A DNA stretch of 64,000 bases from Lachnospiraceae bacterium UBA6987 (GTDB lineage Bacteria; Bacillota; Clostridia; Lachnospirales; Lachnospiraceae). Location: assembly GCA_002449955.1 (NCBI GenBank), contig DJYD01000020.1, forward strand, positions 1 to 64,000, given 5' to 3'. Made by a program: the position numbers and the translations under genes. The notes beneath the pieces are model-generated. The model searched no databases. It had not been told where the DNA came from and saw only the letters and a list, made by a program, of their open reading frames with translations. This document shows positions 43,401 through 51,176 of the stretch, in pieces. Position 1 is the stretch's first letter, and the number at the start of each line of letters is the position of its first letter.

Positions 43401-43852
43401 GCGGCAAGGCCCGTCTCGTCACAAACGCCTATTCCCGAAACGAGATTATGGACGTGTGCATGATTCCCGGTGACAGGCAGGCTGCGGTGTTCTCCCGTAC
43501 GGGAAGGCTTGATATTCTGAATCTCGAAGATGGTCAGGTCCTGTATTCAAATACATACCCTTCTCTGAACACTTTTATCACGGACTACAGCTGCAGCTGC
43601 GAACTTGACGAACAAAATGAACGGCTGTATCTGTTCATTAATTACCTGAGCGGCCATCAGGGCGCCCTCACACGTGTGGATATGCGCAGCTGGACTACGG
43701 ATTTCTCGTATAACGGAAGCGACTGTTTCGGCTGGAGCCGTGCAGATGACCGCATCTACTTTGCCTCACGTGATATTTATTCCTTCCCGGCTTACAAGCT
43801 TGAAGATCTGAAGCTCTGGGCGCAGGAAAAAGCTGCAGAATATGCAGAGTAA
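40478..43852 (+). CDS. TIR domain - membrane anchor - heptad coiled coil - beta-propeller protein
   Basis: A 1124-residue protein. The TIR domain (about 12-135) shows YKAFISYRH, a variant box RDEDELPISSNLSDSITYAL, and KSRWCAQEIRYF with the catalytic-position Glu103, as in NAD-cleaving TIRs. Basic residues (RERRRRM) precede one membrane helix (about 196-215), so TIR faces the cytosol. Five exact heptads of the form xQIxxQN (about 219-258) form a coiled coil. The rest is strand-rich repeats of the PQQ/WD40 kind (LLWSESSVYASRFDGEV, SLAWNYVYESANN, FALSDDGNRIAIFD). GGAG lies six bases before the ATG at 40478. It heads an operon with two RyR-domain proteins. Confidence 0.85.
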   Translation: MENQVQSSDIPEISYKAFISYRHLALDKEAAERIQKGIEHYIVPKEFRHLSGGKKLGKVFRDEDELPISSNLSDSITYALDHTEYLIVICTPDLPKSRWCAQEIRYFLETHDRNHIIAVLADGSPEESFSPHLLHEYDEEGNITADLEPLAANMAGEGHKLDPKSFSKEMMRIRAALLGVPFDSLWQRERRRRMVQIASGMAVIMAGLAVFLGVTLNKNAQIRRQNEQIREQNAQISEQNTQILSQNEEINEKNISMQKQLSSMLVDAGNGLLEEFDTRGAIANGLAAIENDDPAIYDHRAEQLLLNALGAFSTGEMTGELIHEQTTDIVDIAVPLHKDRVYLADLVGNISCLDINSGKLLWSESSVYASRFDGEVKTRLFLAEDQGLLLCKNYYNLSALSLEDGSLAWNYVYESANNMFALSDDGNRIAIFDRAVYLPEFEPSREIASVEDYNHITDLIFLSSTDGTETGRFAIGEDQSMQIPFTSSDFYGATFSDSGKSFACGFAYESVEDRKTGHYEYYLINSDTAEQLRHGTSAYSLAASDIFYGIAIDEATTSMFVAQYNAGYGGILVSHFHGDTLTVDNILVEQTLRGKGDLFVNYNDLDIQPMCFTDHLVVIASENSVFILDRNTTTLKKSFALSGNVLDMHWLDKKEECIEIITSAGEYAYYDLQHDDGWFDSYRKDDLKQNNNGKAAILLRPASGNTLSVEGFLTVPADHSGRLVRVRMQKDPHIRHDALTGNASLYQTAFCSSPSGERVFRLTYENKKWVLSAFQAKTGVLIAQNKFPDGDGFYNLTEIHAIDEEHVLGRYMIMPLEGEAAPIHALKDMVSRLPIKYDAAKSCRLYNGQIMTVVNLSRSSIMQIPFDYVGLDGATVLAINEPENRVMFQNRSVFEIGTNGYELGYGIYQLLDESEKTLTASEEPAYVLFDAIGEKRYIIPDAAPAAEQHVSVGTVDPVFICGDDVGCVWLYDIPSGKARLVTNAYSRNEIMDVCMIPGDRQAAVFSRTGRLDILNLEDGQVLYSNTYPSLNTFITDYSCSCELDEQNERLYLFINYLSGHQGALTRVDMRSWTTDFSYNGSDCFGWSRADDRIYFASRDIYSFPAYKLEDLKLWAQEKAAEYAE

Positions 43853-43861
43853 GGAGCATTT

Positions 43862-45736
43862 ATGAATCTGCCGATTATCTGGTTTCTCTCCGGTTTATTA
43901 TTTGCCGGACTGCTGATTTCCCTCGGTTTTCAGCCTAAGTTTATGAACAGACTCCTGGGTGTGATTTTCCTCTTTGTGGGTCTGGCAGGGCTTTGCTTTT
44001 ACGGTTACGGCTATTACATGCTGCACGGCGGAACATTGTTTACCATTGCCAAGACCGTCTTCTGGGTTTTCTGCATGTTTCTCGGCAGAAATGATATCGG
44101 CACCATCAGTAAGGTACCTTTCCTTGCCCAAAACGGCATCCAGATCTTCATTTACCTGACACACCTCATGGCGCTCTATGCCACGGCCAGCACAGTTGTC
44201 ACAAACGTGGGGGCTCGTCTGATCCGCTCACTTAATCTTCTTCTGCTTCACCACAAAAAAATCAATGTCATCTTCGGTGTGCATGAAGAAGTGATGGATT
44301 TTGCTGCGAAGCTCCAGCAGCACGACAAGGGCGTTTTGGTTTTTATCGATGACGGCAGCGCTTCCGCCTTCAACAGCCGTATCCTGAAGATGGGCGGCAT
44401 CCTGATGAGTGATGCTGCAGCAAAGGATCCTTCACCGGCCTTTTTGAAAAAGATCGGCATGAAACCGGGTAAAAAGGAGCTCTCCCTTTACTGTCTGAGC
44501 GAGGATCTGACTGCCAATCTGCGCTATGCGGAAGGAATGAAGCAGGTACTCGAAGAAAAACAGATTCTTCCGGAGCAATGCAGCATCACCCTGCTCACGG
44601 GAGACGAACGGGCGGGTTCTGTGCTGCAGGCAGATCGAAACGGATATGGCTTCGGTTCCGTACTGGCCATGGAAAAAGAGGAACTGATGGCGAGACTCCT
44701 GATTCAGCAGTTTCCGCCCTACGAGACCATGCGTTTCCAGGCACACGGACTGGCTGACGAAGATTTTGAAACACTTGTGGTCGGGTTCGGGCACAGCGGC
44801 CAGGCTGTCCTGAAGCAGCTGCTCATGAACGGCCAGTTTGCCGGCAGCTGTTTTCATGCGAGGATCGTTTCCAAGGATCATACCCGTGAATCGGGACATT
44901 TTGTCAGCCGCTATGCCGGCGTAATGGCGCATTATGATCTCGATTTTATCGAACAGAATGTCAGAAGCCTGGGTGTATACGACTATCTGAAACAGCACAT
45001 CAATGAGATCAACTACATTGTGATCTGCACCGGCAATGAAGCCGACAATGCCGAGATCGGTCAGGAGATCCGGGATTTCCTGGAGGATCACGGCGGCAGA
45101 GCCTGCGTCCTTTTATGCACCCGCTCCTCAATCACCAGCTATCAGGCAGATGACGGCATGCCGCGCAGACTGAGTATCTATTCGCCCGACATTTTATGCG
45201 GCAACCACTTGGATGAAATGGCCATGCGGATCAATCACAGCTATCATCTTGCTGACGGCAATGATATCAAAACGGACTGGGCTTCCTGTGATTATTTCAG
45301 CAGACAAAGCTGTAGAGCCAGTGCGGATTACAGCGGGGCTTTCCTGGCTGCCGCAGGCCTGACTACGGAAGAACTGATACAAAACGGCTGGCCGGATGAT
45401 CCTGAACTGATGGAGCATCTGGGTGAAATGGAGCATCTGCGCTGGTGTGCTTTCCATTACTGCATGGGATATGATACCATGCCGGAAGAAACCTTCGCCG
45501 AACGTGCCGAGGCCTATCTTGCCGAAAAGAAGGCAAAAGGCGAAAGCCGGATCCGGGTTGGGAAGGATACGGAGCATAAGCTGCATGCCTGTCTGATTCC
45601 CTGGGAGGAATTGCCGTTACTGGACCAGAAGGAAAAGAATCTGACTGGCCGCGACGTGAATTATCAGCAGATGGATCTGGATAATGTTCTGCTGATTCCC
45701 GAGTTGCTGAAAAGCAGGAGCAGCGAGCCGGTATGA
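43862..45736 (+). CDS. Membrane protein with channel-like N-terminus, two Rossmann (TrkA-like) modules and RyR domain
   Basis: A 624-residue protein. The N-terminal 115 residues have helices at about 5-23, 31-53 and 91-113. A short re-entrant-like stretch (TVFWVFCMFLGRNDIG, about 65-80) sits where a K+ channel filter would be, but lacks TVGYGD. Rossmann-like modules follow: NVIFGVHEEVMDFAAKL (about 135) and LVVGFGHSGQAVLKQLL (about 304, G-x-G-x-x-G). The tail, MEHLGEMEHLRWCAFHYCMGYDTMP to HACLIPWEELP, is a diverged RyR domain. AAGGAG precedes it, nine bases after the TIR gene. Its paralogue follows with an ATGA overlap. Confidence 0.78.
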   Translation: MNLPIIWFLSGLLFAGLLISLGFQPKFMNRLLGVIFLFVGLAGLCFYGYGYYMLHGGTLFTIAKTVFWVFCMFLGRNDIGTISKVPFLAQNGIQIFIYLTHLMALYATASTVVTNVGARLIRSLNLLLLHHKKINVIFGVHEEVMDFAAKLQQHDKGVLVFIDDGSASAFNSRILKMGGILMSDAAAKDPSPAFLKKIGMKPGKKELSLYCLSEDLTANLRYAEGMKQVLEEKQILPEQCSITLLTGDERAGSVLQADRNGYGFGSVLAMEKEELMARLLIQQFPPYETMRFQAHGLADEDFETLVVGFGHSGQAVLKQLLMNGQFAGSCFHARIVSKDHTRESGHFVSRYAGVMAHYDLDFIEQNVRSLGVYDYLKQHINEINYIVICTGNEADNAEIGQEIRDFLEDHGGRACVLLCTRSSITSYQADDGMPRRLSIYSPDILCGNHLDEMAMRINHSYHLADGNDIKTDWASCDYFSRQSCRASADYSGAFLAAAGLTTEELIQNGWPDDPELMEHLGEMEHLRWCAFHYCMGYDTMPEETFAERAEAYLAEKKAKGESRIRVGKDTEHKLHACLIPWEELPLLDQKEKNLTGRDVNYQQMDLDNVLLIPELLKSRSSEPV

Positions 45737-47280
45737 AAGCACGCAGGACACACAAATTACTTCTGATCTTTGGCGGAATAACTGCCTATCTTCTGCTTCT
45801 GTTCCTGCTTGTCCTTGTGGAAAAGGATGCGGAAGGCGCTTCGATCCTGTCTCTTCCGCTGTCTTTCTGGTACTCTGTCACAACACTGACCACCGTGGGG
45901 TACGGTGATCTTTATCCTGTGTCTTTTGGAGGCCGGATCATCGGATTTATTTTCCAGCTGATGAGTCTCGGCGTTTTAGCCGCTGTCTTCAGTCTCGTCT
46001 ATCAGCTGATTCAGGGCAGGCTTCTTCCCCGGGTAAAGCTTTTATTCTCACGGCAGAAAACCTGGTATCTGTTCCCGGAAGCAGATGAAGCCTCTCTCCT
46101 GCTTGCGGAAAAGCTTGCCGTCATGGATAAAAGCAGTGTTGTCATACTACCCCGCAAGGCCAGGTCTTTGGCCTCACTGCATGCCGTATATACCGACCTC
46201 GATGCTGTGAACCTCTGTCATATGCATCCAAGCCCCGAGTCCGTTCATGTATTTCTTCTTCAGGAGAATGGTTTCGCCAATGAAAAGCAGGCTTCCCTTC
46301 TGAAACCGTCCCGGTGCAAACTGTATCTGCTGAATGATCATGAACCAAATCAGATCCCCGAAAATGTGACCTATTTCGATCCTGCAGAAGGGACCGCGAG
46401 GCTTTACTGGCACACTTACCCGTTAAAGAAACCGGACGAGCAGATAGTTCTCGTCGGCAGCGGAAGGTATGGCCGTGCCCTGCTTGAACAGGCGCTGATG
46501 ATCAATGTCTGTTCACCGGACCAGGCGGTAAGCTACCGACTGTTCGGTGACTGGAGCGAATTTTCCAGACAGCACCCGCAGCTGGAAAAGATCCTGATGG
46601 TCAATGGCAAAGAGCCTGGGCGTGACAGTCTGCTCTTCTGGGAAGGCGCCTGGAATCAGGACTGGCAGCCTTACCGCGAAGCGGACCGCATCATCTTTTG
46701 CGAGGATGACGAAGCGAATAATGCAGAAAAGGCCTTCGAGCTTCTGCGCTACTGCCCTGTCAGAGGCACGGTTTACGCGAGGCTTGACGATGCGCCAGAG
46801 GAAATCATCAGCTTCGGCAGTCAGCGCGAACTGTATAGTCCTGAGCTGATCATGCAGCGGACGTTAAACCGTCTTGCCATGAGCCTTCACGAAAACTACC
46901 GTGTCTCTTCCGGCGGAAATCTGCCCGCCTGGGATGCACTCGGCAGCTTTCTTCGCCGTTCCAATCTTGCTTCTGCCGATCATTTGTTTATGAAAGAACG
47001 GATCCTGCTTAAGGAAGACGCCGGAGCTTCCCAGGATTTTGCCAAAGCCGCTGAAATCTATGCTTCACTTTCCGACGAGGAGAAAGACAAGTGCCGCAGG
47101 ATCGAGCATGAACGCTGGTGCCGTTTCCATTATCTGAACAACTGGGCATTTGGCCCCATCCGGGACAATGCTGCACGCATTCATCCTCTGCTCAAACCCT
47201 TTGACGAGCTTTCACCTGAGGATCAGGCCAAGGATGACTATGCCTGGGAGCTGCTCTCTCAGGCCGCGAAGACGGATTGA
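45733..47280 (+). CDS. K+ channel with TrkA-like Rossmann modules and C-terminal RyR domain
   Basis: A 515-residue protein. TM1 spans about 9-30. The pore helix and filter are WYSVTTLTTVGYGDLYP (TVGYGD at 54-59), and TM2 is about 66-92. This is the two-helix ion channel family (K+). Cytosolic Rossmann-like modules follow, the second with IVLVGSGRYGRALLEQAL near 240. The end, IEHERWCRFHYLNNWAFGPIRDNAARIHPLLKPFDELS (about 456-495), is a clear RyR domain as in ryanodine receptors and bacterial signalling proteins. RyR domains are thought to bind nucleotide-type ligands. A TIR-derived signal may gate this channel (inference). Confidence 0.85.
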   Translation: MKARRTHKLLLIFGGITAYLLLLFLLVLVEKDAEGASILSLPLSFWYSVTTLTTVGYGDLYPVSFGGRIIGFIFQLMSLGVLAAVFSLVYQLIQGRLLPRVKLLFSRQKTWYLFPEADEASLLLAEKLAVMDKSSVVILPRKARSLASLHAVYTDLDAVNLCHMHPSPESVHVFLLQENGFANEKQASLLKPSRCKLYLLNDHEPNQIPENVTYFDPAEGTARLYWHTYPLKKPDEQIVLVGSGRYGRALLEQALMINVCSPDQAVSYRLFGDWSEFSRQHPQLEKILMVNGKEPGRDSLLFWEGAWNQDWQPYREADRIIFCEDDEANNAEKAFELLRYCPVRGTVYARLDDAPEEIISFGSQRELYSPELIMQRTLNRLAMSLHENYRVSSGGNLPAWDALGSFLRRSNLASADHLFMKERILLKEDAGASQDFAKAAEIYASLSDEEKDKCRRIEHERWCRFHYLNNWAFGPIRDNAARIHPLLKPFDELSPEDQAKDDYAWELLSQAAKTD

Positions 47281-47319
47281 CCTGCGCCGCTTACTCAATT
47301 AAACCAAAGGAGGTTCATC

Positions 47320-48693
47320 TTGCGTTATAAGGATTTTAATGATCTGCTGACAAAACAGGCGGAAAGAATACCTTCACATCCTGCCTTAAAATACGGTGAA
47401 AAATGCTGGACCTACCGGGAGTTCCTCGAAGCGGTAGACTGTAAGGCGGAGGAATACCGGGAAAGCCGAAAAACCTGTTTGGGCGTTCTGGCCGATGGCA
47501 GCGCAGACTGCGTGATTTCACTTTTTGCCGCAGCCAAAGCAGGCCTTCAGCTTGTCATGCTGGATTCTTCCCTGCCCGATGAACTCTATCCATCGCTGCT
47601 TGCTTATACTGATGTGGATATACTGTGCGGAGATGAGGAGCTATGTGAAGACCTTGCGCCTCGCCTCAGCCGCGGCCTTCCTTCCGGCACGGACAGCGTT
47701 CTGTTCTTTACCTCCGGCACCACAAGCCGCGCAAAAGCGGTAGAGCTTTCACAGTATTCTCTCTGCCAGAGTGCCTACAACGGCGGAACGCTTCTGCCGC
47801 TTGCCGAGGATGACACCCTGCTCTGTCTGCTGCCGCTCGGCCACGTCTTTGGTTTTGTCTGCGGACTTTTGTGGGGGCTTTATTCCGGTGCCTGTGTGGC
47901 GCTTGGCAGGGGTCCCAGGCATTATGCAGAGGACTGTGCCTACTACAAACCGACCGCTGTTTCCGTGGTTCCCCTCCTGCTTGGTTTTCTGCTGAAAAAT
48001 CATGCGCTGAACCCGGAATTAAAACTGATCCTTATCGGCGCCGGCGACTGCCCTTCGCAGATTCTGGACGCTGCAAGATCGACAGGCGCCCGCATTTCCT
48101 TCGGCTACGGCCTCACGGAGACCAGCTCCGGGGTCGCTCTCAGCCTTGGGGATGATCCGTACGCCATGACCGTGTGTCCTGACGATACCGTTACGATTGC
48201 TGATGACGGGGAGATCCTCATCAGCGCCCCGACCTGCGTCATGAAGGGCTATTATAAAATGCCTGAAGCTACAGGAGCGGTTCTGCGCTTCGGCATGCTG
48301 CGCTCGGGAGACCTCGGGCGCTTCGATAAAAACGGCCTTCTGCATATCACAGGACGCAAAAAGGATATTCTTGTCCTTTCGGACGGCACCAAGATCTTCC
48401 TCCCCGAATATGAGCTTCAGCTGATGCAGGCGTTGCGCCGCAGCGAGCTCGCCGTCATTCTGCAGGGCGGCCGTCCCGTTCTCCTTTGTCAGACTGTCCT
48501 GGGAGACAGTGAAGATCCGGCAAAGCGCAGGACTGCAGTCCTTAAACTGCTTGCCCCGTTCATGAAATCGATGCCGCGCGGACAGCAAATCACTGACGTT
48601 TTCTTTACCGACGCCCCTCTTCCGCGGACCGCGACCGGCAAGATCAAACGCTATGAGCTGCCGCAGCTGATCGCTGAATTATCGAATCAATAA
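47320..48693 (+). CDS. AMP-dependent acyl/aryl ligase
   Basis: A 457-residue ANL-superfamily adenylating enzyme. It shows the P-loop-like VLFFTSGTTSRAKAVELS, PLGHVFGFVCGLLWGL, FGYGLTETSSG, RSGDLGRFDKNGLLHITGRKKD, and PLPRTATGKIKRYEL with the catalytic C-terminal Lys. The start is TTG at 47320, preceded by AAAGGAGG at six bases; no ATG fits. It probably loads an acid onto the carrier protein encoded next. The gap from the RyR channel gene is only 39 bp with no terminator, so it appears to be in the same operon. Confidence 0.9.
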   Translation: MRYKDFNDLLTKQAERIPSHPALKYGEKCWTYREFLEAVDCKAEEYRESRKTCLGVLADGSADCVISLFAAAKAGLQLVMLDSSLPDELYPSLLAYTDVDILCGDEELCEDLAPRLSRGLPSGTDSVLFFTSGTTSRAKAVELSQYSLCQSAYNGGTLLPLAEDDTLLCLLPLGHVFGFVCGLLWGLYSGACVALGRGPRHYAEDCAYYKPTAVSVVPLLLGFLLKNHALNPELKLILIGAGDCPSQILDAARSTGARISFGYGLTETSSGVALSLGDDPYAMTVCPDDTVTIADDGEILISAPTCVMKGYYKMPEATGAVLRFGMLRSGDLGRFDKNGLLHITGRKKDILVLSDGTKIFLPEYELQLMQALRRSELAVILQGGRPVLLCQTVLGDSEDPAKRRTAVLKLLAPFMKSMPRGQQITDVFFTDAPLPRTATGKIKRYELPQLIAELSNQ

Positions 48694-48740
48694 GCCTTAC
48701 CGCTGACATTTCACTATTAACTTTGAAAGGAACCTTACAC

Positions 48741-48992
48741 ATGGACCGCACCGAACTCATTGAAAAAATCAAATCCGTTATCTCCGACTGCTTCCCCGAT
48801 ATGGACGTTAAGAGCCTTCAGGAAGATTCTGTGATCAATACGGAAACAGCCATTGACTCCATGGGCTTTGTTCTGGTTATCTGCAAACTGGAAGCGCTGT
48901 TTGATATCCGCATCCCCGAACGCCAGTGGCAGAAGCTTTCCACGCTGGGCGACGTGGCGGATGCCATTGAAAAGAGGCTGCCGAAGGCATGA
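48741..48992 (+). CDS. Acyl carrier protein
   Basis: An 83-residue carrier with the phosphopantetheine attachment in AIDSMGFVLVICKLE (Ser40, DSM in place of the usual DSL). The chain is helical and acidic, with a C-terminal LGDVADAIEKRL. It starts at ATG 48741 with AAAGGA upstream; an in-frame TTG 18 bp earlier overlaps the ribosome binding site. It is preceded by the ligase gene, and its stop overlaps the thioesterase start. It needs a phosphopantetheinyl transferase, possibly the one at 30397-31116. Confidence 0.92.
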   Translation: MDRTELIEKIKSVISDCFPDMDVKSLQEDSVINTETAIDSMGFVLVICKLEALFDIRIPERQWQKLSTLGDVADAIEKRLPKA

Positions 48993-49726
48993 GCGGCATT
49001 TACGAAAAAGAATATCACTTAAAAAGCTCGGACGTGAACCGTTTTCAAAGGCTCCGCACGAGCGTGATGATGCGTATGTTGCAGGAAGCGGCCATCGCGC
49101 ACACGGAAGAGCTCGGCATGGGCCGTGAAAAAACACTGGACAAAGGCCTGCTATGGATCGTCAGCTTGCAGCGGACCGAGATCCTGCGCATGCCGGTCTA
49201 TGACGAAAAAGTGATCGTGCGCAGCTGGCCGGGAAAAACCATGCATGTGTTCTTTCCGCGTTATTATGAGCTGACTTCGGAAAACGGATCAGAGGTGTTT
49301 GTGCGGGCCAGCGCCCTTTGGATGCTCCTTGATGAAAAGACCCGCCGCTTTGTATTTCCGGAAACGTACGGCGTTGCAATTGATGGCTGCGTAACCGGCC
49401 GTGAAATCGCACTTCCCTCCACACCAAAACCCCTGCCGCTTACGGAGGAAAGCTCGTTTACCGTTCCGTTCAGCTACGTGGATCTGAACGGTCACATGAA
49501 TAATACCCGCTATTACGACCTGGCAGATGACCTGCTGCCTTTCGAAAAAAGCGGGCGGCAGCTGAAAGCCCTGTTCGTGGAGTATCTGCATGAGATCCGG
49601 GAGGCCCAGTGCATCAAGCTGCGCTATGGCTTTGACGAAAATGGGGATTCCGCCTTTCTTTCCGGTGAGGAGGAAAGCGGCACCGCACTTTTCCGGCTGC
49701 GGCTGGACTATGTTCAAAACGACTGA
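48989..49726 (+). CDS. Acyl-ACP thioesterase (FatA/FatB type)
   Basis: A 245-residue double hotdog-fold enzyme. The N-terminal half has VNRFQRLRTSVMMRMLQEAAIAHTEELGMG and LLWIVSLQRTEILRMPVYDEKVIVRSWP. The second half has FSYVDLNGHMNNTRYYDLADDLLP, the D-x-N-x-H-x-x-N-x-x-Y catalytic motif, and FVEYLHEIREAQ. It releases a free acid from the acyl carrier. Its ATG overlaps the carrier-protein stop by four bases. It closes the six-gene operon before a strong terminator. Confidence 0.93.
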   Translation: MSGIYEKEYHLKSSDVNRFQRLRTSVMMRMLQEAAIAHTEELGMGREKTLDKGLLWIVSLQRTEILRMPVYDEKVIVRSWPGKTMHVFFPRYYELTSENGSEVFVRASALWMLLDEKTRRFVFPETYGVAIDGCVTGREIALPSTPKPLPLTEESSFTVPFSYVDLNGHMNNTRYYDLADDLLPFEKSGRQLKALFVEYLHEIREAQCIKLRYGFDENGDSAFLSGEEESGTALFRLRLDYVQND

Positions 49727-49733
49727 TACAGTG

Positions 49734-49775
49734 AAAAATCCCCTTGCCGGTGCTGTCCGGCAAAGGGGATTTTTT
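49734..49775. terminator. Bidirectional terminator
   Basis: AAAAATCCCCTTGCCGG pairs with CCGGCAAAGGGGATTTTT with one bulged base around a six-base loop. It has A- and T-runs on both sides and lies between converging genes. It overlaps the last codons of azlD. Confidence 0.9.
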
Positions 49776-50073
49776 AAAGGAACATCTCTAAAATAAAAAC
49801 GACCACGCAGCAGATGACCGCAACCGTCAACAGCTTGCAGCCCCTCCAGGCCGCTGCGATCCCCGCGATCAGTGCGGCGCCGCCGGCGAGGGGCTCCTGT
49901 GTTGCCCGGATGATCGCCGGAAAGGTCATGACGGCGAGTGTGACGTACGGGACGTAATACAGAAAGGAACGGATGAAGCGGTTCTTGATCGGTTTCCGGA
50001 TCAGGGTCAGCGGAAGCACCCGCACGGCATAGATCACCAGAAATGTCGTCAGAATATACAGGTAATTATTCAT
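49774..50073 (-). CDS. azlD: AzlD-type branched-chain amino acid exporter subunit
   Basis: A 99-residue protein with four membrane helices. The pattern YILTTFLVIYAVRVLPLTLIRKPIKNRFIRSFLYYVPYVTLAVMTFPAI is typical of AzlD. AzlC and AzlD together export leucine-like amino acids or analogues. The ATG at 50071-50073 overlaps the azlC stop by eight bases and follows GAGGAGGAG. Confidence 0.92.
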   Translation of the reverse strand: MNNYLYILTTFLVIYAVRVLPLTLIRKPIKNRFIRSFLYYVPYVTLAVMTFPAIIRATQEPLAGGAALIAGIAAAWRGCKLLTVAVICCVVVFILEMFL

Positions 50074-50788
50074 CGCGCTCCTCCTCTCTCGGAAACAAAG
50101 CCGCTGCCCCCGCCGCAATGATCACGGTCAGCAGAATCGTCCGCGTCCCCGCGGAGATCTCGCGCAAAAACGGCACAAGGTCAAACAGCAGCGCCGCCGC
50201 AAAACTTACGGCCACGCAGCCGAGGACCATCTTGTCCTTCTTGGCCGGCGGAATGAAGACGGCAATAAACATCCCGAAAAGCGCCACACTGAGCGCGCTG
50301 ACAAGTCTTGCCGGAAGAAGGGTCCCCATCATGATGCCGAGGCCTGTGCCGATCGCCCAGCCCGGCATCGTGACCGCCATCGCACCGTAGTTGTAGCGGG
50401 GATCAAGATACCCCGGACGGTTCACCGTGATCCCGAAGATCTCATCTGTCACCACAGCGCCGAGAATGAACCGGTGATAATTCTTCATCTCCGGATCGAT
50501 CTTCTGACTGAGGGCGCAGCTCATGAGGAAATAGCGGGCATTCGTGATCAGGGTGACAAGGGCGACTTCCCAGAGGGAGGCAGCCGCGCCGATCAGGGAA
50601 AAAAGGGCATACTGGCCGGCGGAGGCCATGCAGAGAAAGCTTGCGATCATGCCCTGGAGCACCGTTACGCCGGCATTTCTTGCTGCGATCCCCAGCGAAA
50701 AAGAGACGGCAAAATATCCCAAAGCAATGGGGATGCCGTCTCTGACACCTTCGAGAAACACTGATTTTTTATTGGCTGAGGTTTCCAT
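50066..50788 (-). CDS. azlC: AzlC-type branched-chain amino acid exporter subunit
   Basis: A 240-residue membrane protein beginning FLEGVRDGIPIALGYFAVSFSLGIAARNAG. It continues with LINARYFLMS-like TNARYFLMSCALSQK and GAVVTDEIFGIT, the AzlC family signature (cf. E. coli YgaZ). It is translated together with azlD. A short REP-like hairpin separates it from hypA. Confidence 0.93.
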   Translation of the reverse strand: METSANKKSVFLEGVRDGIPIALGYFAVSFSLGIAARNAGVTVLQGMIASFLCMASAGQYALFSLIGAAASLWEVALVTLITNARYFLMSCALSQKIDPEMKNYHRFILGAVVTDEIFGITVNRPGYLDPRYNYGAMAVTMPGWAIGTGLGIMMGTLLPARLVSALSVALFGMFIAVFIPPAKKDKMVLGCVAVSFAAALLFDLVPFLREISAGTRTILLTVIIAAGAAALFPREEERDE

Positions 50789-50798
50789 AATATCCTGT

Positions 50799-50826
50799 CA
50801 CTGCGAGCTCCGCAGGAGCGTGGCAG
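50799..50826. repeat. REP-like palindromic unit
   Basis: CACTGCGAGCTCC, a short loop and GGAGCGTGGCAGT form an imperfect hairpin in the hypA-azlC gap. The flanks CACTGCGAG and GTGGCAGTC resemble a palindromic repeat I know from many bacterial genomes. Only this copy is seen in the window. Confidence 0.5.
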
Positions 50827-50830
50827 TCTT

Positions 50831-51175
50831 TTACTCCGCTTCGATCTCCTTGATGATGCACTCATTGCCCTGCAGCAGCCAGGTCTCACCTGAGCCGCAG
50901 TGCGGGCAGGTCTTGCCGTACTTCACCGTCTCGTAGGTCTTCTTGCAGTTATCGCACCAGGTGACCGCCGGGATCGTTTCAAGCTCCAGCGTGCACTCTT
51001 CCAGCATCGGGTGCTTTTTTTTGAAATAATCCCAGGCGTCTGTGAAAAGGTCCGTCATGATCCCCGAGACTTCGCCAACCTGCAGCGTCACCCGGCCGAT
51101 TTTTGACAATTTGTTTTCTTCCGCGGTCTCATCGAGCGTCTTAGCCAGATGAAGAACGATGCCCATCTCGTGCAT
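50831..51175 (-). CDS. hypA: Hydrogenase maturation nickel metallochaperone HypA
   Basis: A 114-residue protein starting MHEMGIVLHLAKTLDETAEENKL, where His2 is the Ni ligand. It ends with a zinc site of two CxxC pairs (WCDNCKKTY and CPHCGSGETW). HypA hands nickel to NiFe hydrogenase (or urease) with HypB. It follows hypB by one base. No hydrogenase structural gene or hypCDEF is in the window. Confidence 0.95.
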   Translation of the reverse strand: MHEMGIVLHLAKTLDETAEENKLSKIGRVTLQVGEVSGIMTDLFTDAWDYFKKKHPMLEECTLELETIPAVTWCDNCKKTYETVKYGKTCPHCGSGETWLLQGNECIIKEIEAE

Positions 51176-51176
51176 A

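Noticed and set aside
43862..45736. A second functional K+ channel
   Set aside because: The filter position reads FLGRNDIG instead of TVGYGD, so conduction of K+ by this subunit alone is unlikely.
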